From positions 1 to 41,548 of IMG/VR virus record IMGVR_UViG_3300030202_000338: a stretch of DNA of 41,548 bases; one strand, given 5' to 3'. The translations under genes were made by a program, and so were the position numbers. Positions 34,370-40,537 of the stretch are shown piece by piece. Below the pieces are notes generated by a model, which saw only the letters and a program-made list of their open reading frames with translations, searched no databases and had not been told where the DNA came from. Within the stretch, counting starts at the first letter, position 1. Every line of letters starts with the position of its first letter. Source of the DNA: a virus.

Positions 34370-35053
34370 CTATATGTATGAGTTTCTTGGTGCAATTATT
34401 TCAGTAGCTTTTTCTCTGTCTTCAGTTGAAGCAAGTAGCCACTGCTCTTCATATTCACCTTTTAAAAATTGTATTCTATCAGCTGCTTCTGGAATCTTAA
34501 GTGAAAGATAATATGCTAGTCCTGATACTAGACATGTTAAAAATCTAAATGGTATATCTTGTGTATTTACTCCAGTGCCTGCATCTGCCATTCGTTTTAA
34601 ATACCAATATACAAAAGTATAGCTTGCATCATTAGGAACAGGCCATACAGTAAATTGAGGTACTTCTGGACCTCGTCTATCTAAATAAATTTGTATCGGT
34701 CTGCCCGTGTCATTCTTACTTGGTATAGAAGCATAAGTAGGATTTGACACCCTAGTAATAGATATGTCTGACTGAGTTGTTCCCGTCCCAGTTCTTATGA
34801 CTTGGCTAATAAGGTCGATGGTAGTCGCGGGCAAATCGTAAGTGGCTGTACCGGCAACTAATGGAATAGAAGCTTCTTCTACTGTCCATAAATTTATACC
34901 TCGGTTAGCCCATTCAATAGTTAATAAGTTTAAGCTACGAGTAGCTGTTCTTAAATCATATCCTGTTCTTAACTCTGCTCCGCATCTTTCAAATGCTTCT
35001 TCTACGAGAAGGTTTAAGTCTAAATCAAAATTATGTGTTCCTGATGTAGCCAT
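34370..35053 (-). CDS. head-tail connector / tail accessory protein
   Basis: A 227-aa protein of a type I recall as a head-tail connector or tail-tubular-A-like factor: NFDLDLNLLVEEAFERCGAE, RTGYDLRTATRSLNLLTIEW, ANRGINLWTVEEASIPLV, TATYDLPATTIDLISQVIR, and QIYLDRRGPEVPQFTVWPVP. A helical C-terminus follows with ADRIQFLKGEYEEQWLLAS. The helix-beta-helix plan parallels the 219-aa adaptor, so the two may form successive rings under the portal. Confidence 0.72.
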   Translation of the reverse strand: MATSGTHNFDLDLNLLVEEAFERCGAELRTGYDLRTATRSLNLLTIEWANRGINLWTVEEASIPLVAGTATYDLPATTIDLISQVIRTGTGTTQSDISITRVSNPTYASIPSKNDTGRPIQIYLDRRGPEVPQFTVWPVPNDASYTFVYWYLKRMADAGTGVNTQDIPFRFLTCLVSGLAYYLSLKIPEAADRIQFLKGEYEEQWLLASTEDREKATEIIAPRNSYI

Positions 35054-35343
35054 TATGTTTTCCTTGTTGTCCTTTTACGTCTAAGAGATGCAACTCTTCT
35101 TGGTTTACCTGCTGGTTGTCCAAGTCTTTTCTTTTGTGCAATTCTAGACTTTTTCTGTGCTGCTGTCATTTCTCCAGATGTTTTTGGAGTTTTACTAGAT
35201 ACACGCTTACTAGGTCGGCAATAAGGAGTTCCTCTCCCATCACCTTTTTTTCTACCACAAGCTTTACCAGTCTTTACGTCTTTCCAATCTTCTTTGAACC
35301 AACGTTTTAAAGCTAGTCCCTTTTTGGTTTTACGTACAGCCAT
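35053..35343 (-). CDS. 96-aa basic conserved phage protein
   Basis: A small, strongly basic protein: GLALKRWFKEDWKDVKTGKA, CGRKKGDGRGTPYCRPSKRV and a lysine/arginine-rich end with SRIAQKKRLGQPAGKPRR. The W.KEDW.D...G..CGR...YC.PSKRV pattern with two cysteines recurs, as I recall, in marine phages and some giant viruses. It joins neighbours by TAATG at both ends. Function unknown; DNA or RNA binding is plausible from charge. Confidence 0.72.
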   Translation of the reverse strand: MAVRKTKKGLALKRWFKEDWKDVKTGKACGRKKGDGRGTPYCRPSKRVSSKTPKTSGEMTAAQKKSRIAQKKRLGQPAGKPRRVASLRRKRTTRKT

Positions 35344-35510
35344 TATTTCTTACCTTTCTTTTTCCTACATTTAGCAATAGCACCAGAAGCATAAGCACTA
35401 GGAAATACTTTATATGATGACTTTACTTTATGATAGCAAGCATCTTTTACGCTTCCACCTTTTTTAAAGTTAATATTTTTTATAATGCCCATACCTCTAG
35501 ATTTCATCAT
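35343..35510 (-). CDS. 55-aa basic conserved phage protein
   Basis: Small gene with overlapping junctions (ATGA at the start, TAATG at the end). It reads IIKNINFKKGGSVKDACYHK, VKSSYKVFPSAYASGAIAKC and RKKKGKK. The core DACYHKVK..YKV.PSAYASGA..KCRKK is highly conserved in my memory of marine phage genomes, with two cysteines. Unknown function; its pattern conservation argues strongly that it is a real gene despite its length. Confidence 0.78.
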   Translation of the reverse strand: MMKSRGMGIIKNINFKKGGSVKDACYHKVKSSYKVFPSAYASGAIAKCRKKKGKK

Positions 35511-35668
35511 GCTTTAGGTTTCCTGTGTCCATAGCCTTTTTTCTTAAGCTCTAAATGTTTAGCCATGGTAGGGGCTTTTACACCCTTACCAGTCTTTTTA
35601 TCATACATCATATGAGGTTTAAAAGCCGGTTTTTTAACTTTAGTTTTAGCTTTAGTTTTATTAACCAT
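35507..35668 (-). CDS. 53-aa basic conserved phage peptide
   Basis: Small gene starting with ATG at 35668 (TAATG against the 212-aa gene stop) and ending in ATGA with the 55-aa gene. It reads VNKTKAKTKVKKPAFKPHMM, YDKKTGKGVKAPTMAKHLEL and KKKGYGHRKPKA. The PHMMYDKKTGKG...A..HL.LKKKGYGH core recalls a recurrent small marine phage protein. Very basic; role unknown. Confidence 0.72.
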   Translation of the reverse strand: MVNKTKAKTKVKKPAFKPHMMYDKKTGKGVKAPTMAKHLELKKKGYGHRKPKA

Positions 35669-36306
35669 TAAACCATCCTACCTTTAGTACGCCCTTTTTT
35701 AGCAATACCATCTGCACGTTTAGATGCTGAACCTTGAGCTGATTTACGGTTACCTGAGTAAGCTTTTTTACCTGCTGCTTTCTTAGCACCTTTAGACTCA
35801 TCACGACGAGCTTTCATAGATTGTTTTTTCTTACCTTTTCTAGCTCCTAATGAATCATCAAGTCTAGCATTGTATCCTTGCTTTTTAACTTTACCGCCTT
35901 TTTTCATGCCAAGTTCGCCTCTAATACGGCTTTTTTCATCTTTAAGATTACGAGCTCCAGAAGCAGTATCGGCACGTTCATTATCAACTCTGCCTAACTC
36001 TTCTAATTTATTATCACGAGATGTATTACCACCCATCTTCATTTTTTTAACTTTACCGCCCATTTTCATCATAGCACGACCACCTGCGTCTGCACTCATG
36101 CGAGTCATAGCTCTACCTCTTTTATCTGCCATACCCCCACCCATCATTTTTTTAACTTTACCTCCACCCATGTAATTCTTTTTCATCCCATTCTCCTTAG
36201 TGAACTCTCGTCCAATTGATTGATTAACACCTACTTGTTTAGCAAACTTTGGATTATTAGCCACTGCTTGCATAAATTTTTCTTGCTTTTTACTTACTGT
36301 TGGCAT
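35668..36306 (-). CDS. basic protein with DUF3008-like start and GGKVKK repeats
   Basis: A 212-aa protein. The N-terminus (VSKKQEKFMQAVANNPKFAK, QVGVNQSIGREFTKENG) resembles the DUF3008 type. Next are three glycine-lysine elements (MGGGKVKKMMGGG, MGGKVKKMKMGG, MKKGGKVKKQG), then a positively charged tail ending RADGIAKKGRTKGRMV, a looser copy of the DGIA-RGKTRG tail. Isoelectric character is extreme. Possibly a DNA-condensing or capsid-packing protein, by composition only. Confidence 0.68.
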   Translation of the reverse strand: MPTVSKKQEKFMQAVANNPKFAKQVGVNQSIGREFTKENGMKKNYMGGGKVKKMMGGGMADKRGRAMTRMSADAGGRAMMKMGGKVKKMKMGGNTSRDNKLEELGRVDNERADTASGARNLKDEKSRIRGELGMKKGGKVKKQGYNARLDDSLGARKGKKKQSMKARRDESKGAKKAAGKKAYSGNRKSAQGSASKRADGIAKKGRTKGRMV

Positions 36307-36546
36307 TTACTTCTTCACCCTATTACTTGATGCTTGAGGTTTTCTTGGTTCTACCTTTGCAGCTTTAGGCTTTTTACTTACTAATCGTTGTACAGTTTTA
36401 GTTTCCCAAATGCGGATGCCCATCCAAATAATAGTAAACAATGAAGCCATATGAGGAAGCCATGAAAGCATAGTGCCCACAGCGGTAAAGATAGACGTAG
36501 CGTCTAGTAAGTGTTTCGTTGATTCATCCATTTTTAACATTTCCAT
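36307..36546 (-). CDS. small membrane protein, T7-holin-like
   Basis: A 79-aa protein with one clear hydrophobic region (SIFTAVGTMLSWLPHMASLF, TIIWMGIRIWETKTVQRLVS) followed by a lysine-rich tail, the plan of small class II/T7-type phage holins (short N-terminus, membrane core, charged C-terminus). Three in-frame ATGs lie close together; M6 (36531) gives a 74-aa form just after the previous stop and is a credible alternative start. It lies far from the lysozyme gene and is one of three holin candidates here. Confidence 0.62.
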   Translation of the reverse strand: MEMLKMDESTKHLLDATSIFTAVGTMLSWLPHMASLFTIIWMGIRIWETKTVQRLVSKKPKAAKVEPRKPQASSNRVKK

Positions 36547-36830
36547 CTTCTGCGTGCTTGTCGCAGTCTAGAGTTAGGGTTTTTAGCAGCTTTAGGAAAT
36601 TGTTTCATTTGACCTGCAGACCTTGCACAAAATGACTTACGTCTTTTTGAATCTTTAGAACCTTTTTTAACTTTTCCTGTTACAGCTGTTTTAAGTTTAG
36701 AACCTGGGTTTGCTCTACGATAGGCTGCTACGCCTTTCTTTGTCATTCCCGCTCCAGATTTAGTCTTTCTAAAATTACCAGACTTAACCGAAGTCTTGAT
36801 TCCCATTCCTTTTTTTCTAGTTGTTGCCAT
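36534..36830 (-). CDS. 98-aa basic conserved phage protein
   Basis: A lysine/arginine-rich protein: SGAGMTKKGVAAYRRANPGS, then KLKTAVTGKVKKGSKDSKR, RKSFCARSAGQMKQFPKAA and the end NPNSRLRQARRRWKC. The TKKGV..YRR.NPGSKLKTAVT ... SFCAR ... RWKC frame is one I recall as widely shared among marine phages and giant viruses (DUF6321-like, unverified). Cysteines sit in SFCAR and at the last residue. Function unknown. Confidence 0.72.
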   Translation of the reverse strand: MATTRKKGMGIKTSVKSGNFRKTKSGAGMTKKGVAAYRRANPGSKLKTAVTGKVKKGSKDSKRRKSFCARSAGQMKQFPKAAKNPNSRLRQARRRWKC

Positions 36831-36917
36831 TTACACACAATCTCCTAGTGATTCAAACCAACGCCTCAATTGCTCAAGGCGTTCTTCATTACTGATTGGT
36901 TTGGGCTCTTCATCCAT
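36831..36917 (-). CDS. possible 28-aa ORF
   Basis: Between the 203-aa gene and the 98-aa gene lies an ATG-TAA frame giving DEEPKPISNEERLEQLRRWF and ESLGDCV. It fills the gap almost exactly and reads as an acidic helix, but the ribosome-binding site (GTGGATAAG) is weak. An inverted repeat (36860-36866/36877-36883) lies inside it. It may be a real micro-gene or only spacer. Confidence 0.35.
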   Translation of the reverse strand: MDEEPKPISNEERLEQLRRWFESLGDCV

Positions 36918-36920
36918 AAC

Positions 36921-37532
36921 TTATCCACAGAATACCGTTAATGATGTCACAGCTGCTGTTTGAGTTACTACTCCAAACGTTGTTTGTGGCTCATTTCCGT
37001 TAATTAAAATTCCATCGCCTGGTAAAGCCATTTGTTGTGACTCTACATTAGCTGGAGTAGCTATACTTAATAAAACTCTATCTGATGCTGCATTACCATC
37101 TAAGGTTAATGTAACACTACCTGCTCCTGCAGAACCTACAAAATAGAATCCTTTCATTCTACTTCTAGGTAAAGCCATACCATCAGCAATAGCATTACCA
37201 ATACTTACATTAGTTGCTACCGCTGCATCTGATGAGATGCTAGTAATTTTAGAGTAGTAGTTTACGGAAGTTGCGGTGTCAGCATCAACACCAGCTACAG
37301 TTTCAGTGGTTACAGACTGAGATAAATCCCCAGCCACATATCCAGTGATAGTAAATGTAGCGGCAGTTGCATCGCCCGCACAAGTAAATAGAATCTTATA
37401 ACCAGCCCCATTATCTAGAGGCTGATTAGTGAGTAGTGTTATATCCCCTGCACCGCCAATAGAGGCAGCGGCTCGGAATAACGTAGCTGAATAGCTAGGA
37501 GTGACGGCCCATATATCTGTTGTTATAGCCAT
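36921..37532 (-). CDS. capsid/head-associated beta-rich protein
   Basis: A 203-aa protein: AITTDIWAVTPSYSATLFRA, then GDITLLTNQPLDNGAGYKIL, ATFTITGYVAGDLSQSVTTE and VNYYSKITSISSDAAVATNV, ending TTFGVVTQTAAVTSLTVFCG. It is Ala/Thr/Ser-rich and all-beta, like phage decoration or head-fibre proteins. It follows the 137-aa protein and precedes connector genes. The exact role is unknown. Confidence 0.6.
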   Translation of the reverse strand: MAITTDIWAVTPSYSATLFRAAASIGGAGDITLLTNQPLDNGAGYKILFTCAGDATAATFTITGYVAGDLSQSVTTETVAGVDADTATSVNYYSKITSISSDAAVATNVSIGNAIADGMALPRSRMKGFYFVGSAGAGSVTLTLDGNAASDRVLLSIATPANVESQQMALPGDGILINGNEPQTTFGVVTQTAAVTSLTVFCG

Positions 37533-37546
37533 TGTCTATTCTCCTA

Positions 37547-37960
37547 TTAAGCTGTACGTGTAATAGTATAAGCAGTAGCACTACTAAATAATAAAGTATA
37601 TCGTGCCATACCTCTAACGCCTGAGGCAATAGTTAAATCACCAAAAGAGGCTGCAGTAGTATTACCAGCGTCTGATACAATTGCGTTAGTACTAACAACC
37701 ATTGTTACTGTGTTAGCGCCACCGGTGTTATCAACTACTAAATCAAAAACTGTCCCTGCAGTTGCTTGTAATTCAGCGCCTAAAAGAGTCCCAGTTGGAA
37801 ATGTAATACTTGTTCCTGCTGCAGATGTTGATGTAATATATCCTGTAGCTACTTCGGCTGCGGTTGCTACTGCAGTTGCGTTAATAGCTGCGGAGGTAGC
37901 GTGGTCGGATAGAAAGCCGCTTTGTGATACGACTGGTCCCGAAAATGTGGTTCTTGCCAT
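37547..37960 (-). CDS. capsid decoration/head-fibre-like protein
   Basis: A 137-aa protein starting ARTTFSGPVVSQSGFLSD, an opening I recall from capsid-adjacent proteins of marine phages. The rest is Ala/Thr-rich and beta (GYITSTSAAGTSITFPTGTL, AELQATAGTVFDLVVDNTGG, ARYTLLFSSATAYTITRTA). GGAG lies 7 nt before the ATG. The ~120 nt upstream hold a candidate structured leader and then the pqqA terminator, so it begins a new transcription or regulation block. Confidence 0.62.
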   Translation of the reverse strand: MARTTFSGPVVSQSGFLSDHATSAAINATAVATAAEVATGYITSTSAAGTSITFPTGTLLGAELQATAGTVFDLVVDNTGGANTVTMVVSTNAIVSDAGNTTAASFGDLTIASGVRGMARYTLLFSSATAYTITRTA

Positions 37961-37983
37961 GATATTTCTCCATACAAAGTTTA

Positions 37984-38040
37984 AGCTTATCCGTCGTGTA
38001 TGCGTCTGCTGGGGCAGTCTGATAAGCTGGATGTTCCCAG
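37984..38040 (-). promoter_or_regulatory. candidate structured RNA leader
   Basis: Upstream of the 137-aa gene. A perfect 8-bp stem AGCTTATC/GATAAGCT (37984-37991 with 38021-38028) closes a 29-nt region that contains its own hairpin (CTGC/GCAG, 38006-38009 with 38014-38017, loop CCCA in RNA sense). A further hairpin CTGG/CCAG (38027-38030 with 38037-38040, six-base loop) abuts it. The stretch is far more GC-rich than its surroundings. A 25-codon ATG frame also runs through it but looks incidental. No known riboswitch class is recognised. Confidence 0.5.
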
Positions 38041-38067
38041 ATAATTAATATTACACGTTTTCATGTA

Positions 38068-38073
38068 ATTATA
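38068..38073 (-). promoter_or_regulatory. possible -10 box before the structured leader
   Basis: An exact TATAAT on the - strand lies just after the pqqA terminator and ahead of the leader of the 137-aa gene. No good -35 is visible, and such boxes occur by chance in AT-rich DNA. Confidence 0.3.
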
Positions 38074-38076
38074 CAA

Positions 38077-38099
38077 CAAAAAAGGGGCCGAAGCCCCTT
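38077..38099 (-). terminator. rho-independent terminator after pqqA
   Basis: On the - strand AAGGGGC-TTCG-GCCCCTT forms a 7-bp GC-rich stem with a UUCG tetraloop (38082-38099), followed by a six-T run (38078-38083 in + coordinates, overlapping the stem base). It begins 17 nt after the pqqA stop codon and is a textbook intrinsic terminator. Confidence 0.9.
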
Positions 38100-38115
38100 A
38101 GTTAAAATTAAACAA

Positions 38116-38190
38116 TTACTTGTTCATTACGTACATTGTTACTTCAAAACCGAAACGCATTTCAGTTGCTGATGGTTTAGTCCAAGCCAT
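38116..38190 (-). CDS. pqqA: PqqA, pyrroloquinoline quinone precursor peptide
   Basis: A 24-aa peptide, too short for normal ORF calling. Its sequence follows the PqqA family (PF08042) almost throughout: WTKP at residues 3-6, then RFGFEVTMY at 12-20. E16 and Y20 form the invariant Glu-x3-Tyr pair. In known PQQ biosynthesis PqqD presents PqqA to the radical-SAM enzyme PqqE, which joins Glu to Tyr; trimming and oxidation by other Pqq proteins make the redox cofactor of alcohol, methanol and sugar dehydrogenases. ATG at 38190 has AAGGAG (38198-38203) with a 7-nt spacer. No pqqB-F gene is in the window, so host enzymes would be needed. Confidence 0.88.
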   Translation of the reverse strand: MAWTKPSATEMRFGFEVTMYVMNK

Positions 38191-38214
38191 GGTGTTTCTC
38201 CTTTATATTAGATT

Positions 38215-38240
38215 TCAGCATTGCTGATACAAATATTATA
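38215..38240 (-). promoter_or_regulatory. putative pqqA promoter with operator-like palindrome
   Basis: Exact TATAAT (38235-38240, - strand) lies 45 nt before the pqqA ATG; the -35 region is weak. At the expected start of transcription is an interrupted palindrome TCAGCA-A-TGCTGA (38215-38227), which could be a repressor site or a short 5' hairpin. The gap between the holin-like gene and pqqA (38191-38279) contains nothing else recognisable. Confidence 0.45.
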
Positions 38241-38279
38241 TCTTTCAGTTACATTTGTGCACTAAGTAAATTCATGAGT

Positions 38280-38621
38280 TTATCCCAACTTATCAAGTGC
38301 TTGCGATACTTTGCGTTCCATCATAGGTATAAGTCTCATACCACTATATCCAATAAAGAAAGCTATGGCTGGTGAGAAGGTTATATGAAGACCAAATTGA
38401 TTAATAATAGGCGGTACAAAAAATTCAGCTGATATAGCTGCAATAAATACAGATAACATAAATTCTATACGAGCACGTTTACGTTCTACAAGCCAATTAA
38501 TATGCCCACCACGAGGCACTTTGCCTTTGGCTTTTTTAACATTATAATTACAGAAACCTCCTAATACAGACGCAACCATACATACAACGCTAACTCCAAA
38601 CATATCAATTAAATACTGCAT
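38280..38621 (-). CDS. small membrane protein, possible holin (LydA-like)
   Basis: A 113-aa protein with three hydrophobic segments: FGVSVVCMVASVLGGFCNY (~8-26), FMLSVFIAAISAEFFVPPI (~54-72) and ITFSPAIAFFIGYSGMRLIP (~80-99). A basic loop (KKAKGKVPRGGHINW, ~29-43) lies between the first two. The plan and the final FxGYSGMRL motif resemble superfamily III/LydA-type phage holins. It overlaps the lipoprotein gene by 17 nt, so the two are probably co-translated. It could time lysis together with, or antagonise, the 3TM holin. Confidence 0.62.
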   Translation of the reverse strand: MQYLIDMFGVSVVCMVASVLGGFCNYNVKKAKGKVPRGGHINWLVERKRARIEFMLSVFIAAISAEFFVPPIINQFGLHITFSPAIAFFIGYSGMRLIPMMERKVSQALDKLG

Positions 38622-38886
38622 ATCTGTCCTCGATTATAATACAGCCTTCGGCTTCCATGCATGGATAGTCAGAATACATTTTACCGCTACATGCATTGCC
38701 TGTTATTCTTCTTGGTCTAGATTTTAATGTATCTATTATTATTTCTGTACTAGATTTTTTATCAGCTATTAAAGCTCCAGCGTCATATATATTTTTGCTT
38801 CTGTCTATAAATTGATAATACTCATTGTGTATAAAATATGTACACCCTGATAAAAAGAAACTTAATAGTAATGCCCATTTAATCAT
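38605..38886 (-). CDS. small lipoprotein
   Basis: A 93-aa protein with a lipoprotein signal: IKWALLLSFFLSGC, lipobox LSGC with Cys15 as the predicted lipidation site. The mature part (TYFIHNEYYQFIDRSKNIYD ... NACSGKMYSDYPCMEAEGC) has three further cysteines and an acidic end. Together with the adjacent holin-like gene it suggests an envelope or lysis function (outer-membrane spanin subunit, superinfection block). It lacks the proline-rich body usual in Rz1 proteins. An exact TATAAT (38895-38900) sits 9 nt ahead. Confidence 0.65.
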   Translation of the reverse strand: MIKWALLLSFFLSGCTYFIHNEYYQFIDRSKNIYDAGALIADKKSSTEIIIDTLKSRPRRITGNACSGKMYSDYPCMEAEGCIIIEDRYAVFN

Positions 38887-38906
38887 TTACTCACATTATA
38901 CCTTAT

Positions 38907-38941
38907 AAAAAAGAAAACCCGACAAAGAGGAGCCGGGTTTT
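38907..38941 (-). terminator. terminator after the major capsid gene
   Basis: AAAACCCG (38914-38921) pairs with CGGGTTTT (38934-38941) around a 12-nt loop, followed on the - strand by a T-run (38907-38912). It starts about 17 nt after the capsid gene stop and closes the capsid transcript. The A-run on the other side gives it weak bidirectional character. Confidence 0.88.
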
Positions 38942-38958
38942 CAAGAGGAGTGCTTTAA

Positions 38959-39888
38959 TTAAGCACCTGGTGAACCCCACATACCTAAAGGGTCTGACCA
39001 ACCAAATGAATATCTTTCACGGGCTTTGTATCTTACATTACCTGTGTCAAAATCACCGTCCATAGATGTTGTTAAAGCAGTTCTTTCAAAATGCTTCATA
39101 CCATTAGGAACGTCGGTTGTTAAGAAATAAGCGTCAGCATCAGTTAAATAGTGGTTTATTGTATAACCTTCTGGAATTGCACCATTATTTCTCAATGCGT
39201 TAAGGTCGTTATCAGCTGTACCAACACGAAGTTGAGTATCTAATAAACGAGTAGCAACGAATTGTAATGCTGGTGGAATTACTAGCTTACGAGGTTTAGC
39301 TGCAATTAATAGACCTCTTTCATCTGTCCACGCTGCGATTTGAATCACTGCGTTTTCTAATGCTGTTTCGTTAAGGTCTGTTGCAACTGCTTGTACGTTA
39401 CTGTTAGTACCACCTGAAACTAATGGGTGGTTAGTAACTGCACCACCAGCGGCTGTACCAAATAGTGAACGTGCGTCACCACCTAAGAAAGCACCGTTGA
39501 AGCCATTGTTTAAAACGTTAGCTGCACGAACTTGCTTAGTATTTGCCATTGAACGAGCAAGAGCTTTAGTATAACGAGCTGAAAGACTATCATATAGATT
39601 ATCCTCAACCGCTTCTTCAGTTAAACTGAATCCTAAAGCAATTGTTACGTGATTATATCTAGCTGTAAAAGCTTCTTGTGCGTTGTCATACGCAATAGCT
39701 GCTCCCTCAGTTTTAAGAGGTGCACCTGCAAAGCCTGCTAGTTTTGTTTCTTCTTCAAAAGAACGGTCTGAAGACTCGGTCTCATAAAGTTCTTTATGCT
39801 CTTCGCCATATTTTTCATACTCTAAACCAAATAAAGCGTTAAGTCCTGGTAATAGCTCCTTAAGGAGCTGGGCTCTTGAAATTGCCAT
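38959..39888 (-). CDS. major capsid protein (HK97-fold)
   Basis: A 309-aa capsid subunit, expected to build the icosahedral shell. Recognisable blocks: LLKELLPGLNALFGLEYEKY at the N-terminus, SDRSFEEETKLAGFAGAPLK (~39-58), TARYNHVTIALGFSLTEEAV (~74-93), DNLYDSLSARYTKALARSMA (~95-114), KQVRAANVLNNGFNGAFLGG, and RKLVIPPALQFVATRLLDTQ (~200-220), finishing YSFGWSDPLGMWGSPGA. The order matches Mu gpT/HK97-like major head proteins of marine phages. No N-terminal protease domain is fused. It is followed directly by a terminator, consistent with high expression. Confidence 0.9.
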   Translation of the reverse strand: MAISRAQLLKELLPGLNALFGLEYEKYGEEHKELYETESSDRSFEEETKLAGFAGAPLKTEGAAIAYDNAQEAFTARYNHVTIALGFSLTEEAVEDNLYDSLSARYTKALARSMANTKQVRAANVLNNGFNGAFLGGDARSLFGTAAGGAVTNHPLVSGGTNSNVQAVATDLNETALENAVIQIAAWTDERGLLIAAKPRKLVIPPALQFVATRLLDTQLRVGTADNDLNALRNNGAIPEGYTINHYLTDADAYFLTTDVPNGMKHFERTALTTSMDGDFDTGNVRYKARERYSFGWSDPLGMWGSPGA

Positions 39889-39904
39889 GATTATTTCTCC
39901 TTAA

Positions 39905-40522
39905 TTAGATTCCAGTTGAGTTGTCATATGAGTGAACACCTGCATTAAACTTAATTAATAAGTCTGTGAATGCATCACCCACGGTTGAAGTTGGACTATC
40001 TACAAAATCAACAATACGGAAAGCAAAAGTGTTTGTCGTATTTGTTGTAGCTGTTACTGCAGAATTAGAGTTACCATTTGTAGTATCGCCTGTAGTTGTA
40101 GATTGCACTGCTGCTAAGTGAGTGTTCTGACCTAAGTCAGCTTGTGTCACTGCGCCGTCCGCTTGTGCTTGAAAGATTACATCTGGGTCATCAACAATAT
40201 ATGCTTGAATATCGTCTGCCACTGTACCTGTCGGGAAGTTTTGTCTAAACACTACTGTGCCTAGATTTGGGTCTGTGTAAGTAACACCTACAAAAACACC
40301 AATTGTTCCAGCTGGGAATGATGCGGCTGCTCCGCCACCTCCATTACCTGTAACTGTAACAATTTCAATAGTTCCCGCAGCTACGATTGAGACAATCGAG
40401 CCATTATATATGTTAGTTCCGTATCCAGAAGCAATCGGTAATAGACGTGTAGCACCCGCGTACGGAGTACCGCCTATATGGTTTACTGCTTTAAGCCCAT
40501 AGGGCGTAGCTGTAGTTGCCAT
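39905..40522 (-). CDS. capsid decoration-like protein
   Basis: A 205-aa protein encoded just before the capsid gene. Start ATTATPYGLKAVNHIGGTPY, then AGATRLLPIASGYGTNIYNG, IGVFVGVTYTDPNLGTVVFR, a DDIQAYIVDDPDVIFQAQAD segment and FAFRIVDFVDSPTSTVGDAF. The SYG/GxIV beta profile and the position match head cement or decoration proteins often found beside major capsid genes. No protease motif is evident. Confidence 0.7.
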   Translation of the reverse strand: MATTATPYGLKAVNHIGGTPYAGATRLLPIASGYGTNIYNGSIVSIVAAGTIEIVTVTGNGGGGAAASFPAGTIGVFVGVTYTDPNLGTVVFRQNFPTGTVADDIQAYIVDDPDVIFQAQADGAVTQADLGQNTHLAAVQSTTTGDTTNGNSNSAVTATTNTTNTFAFRIVDFVDSPTSTVGDAFTDLLIKFNAGVHSYDNSTGI

Positions 40523-40537
40523 GATTGTTTCTCCTAA

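Noticed and set aside
34050-34511. 153-codon + strand frame
   Set aside because: Ser/Phe/Leu-rich antisense shadow of the lysine-rich 117-aa gene and its neighbour.
37710-38048. 112-codon + strand frame
   Set aside because: Antisense shadow of the 137-aa gene running through the structured leader.
37984-38067. 25-codon ATG frame through the structured leader
   Set aside because: Covers pairing elements, has no good ribosome-binding site, and its product looks random.
38895-38900. TATAAT just before the lipoprotein gene as a promoter
   Set aside because: Exact -10, but no -35 and a transcription start almost at the ATG; chance is likely in AT-rich DNA, so it is only mentioned, not called.
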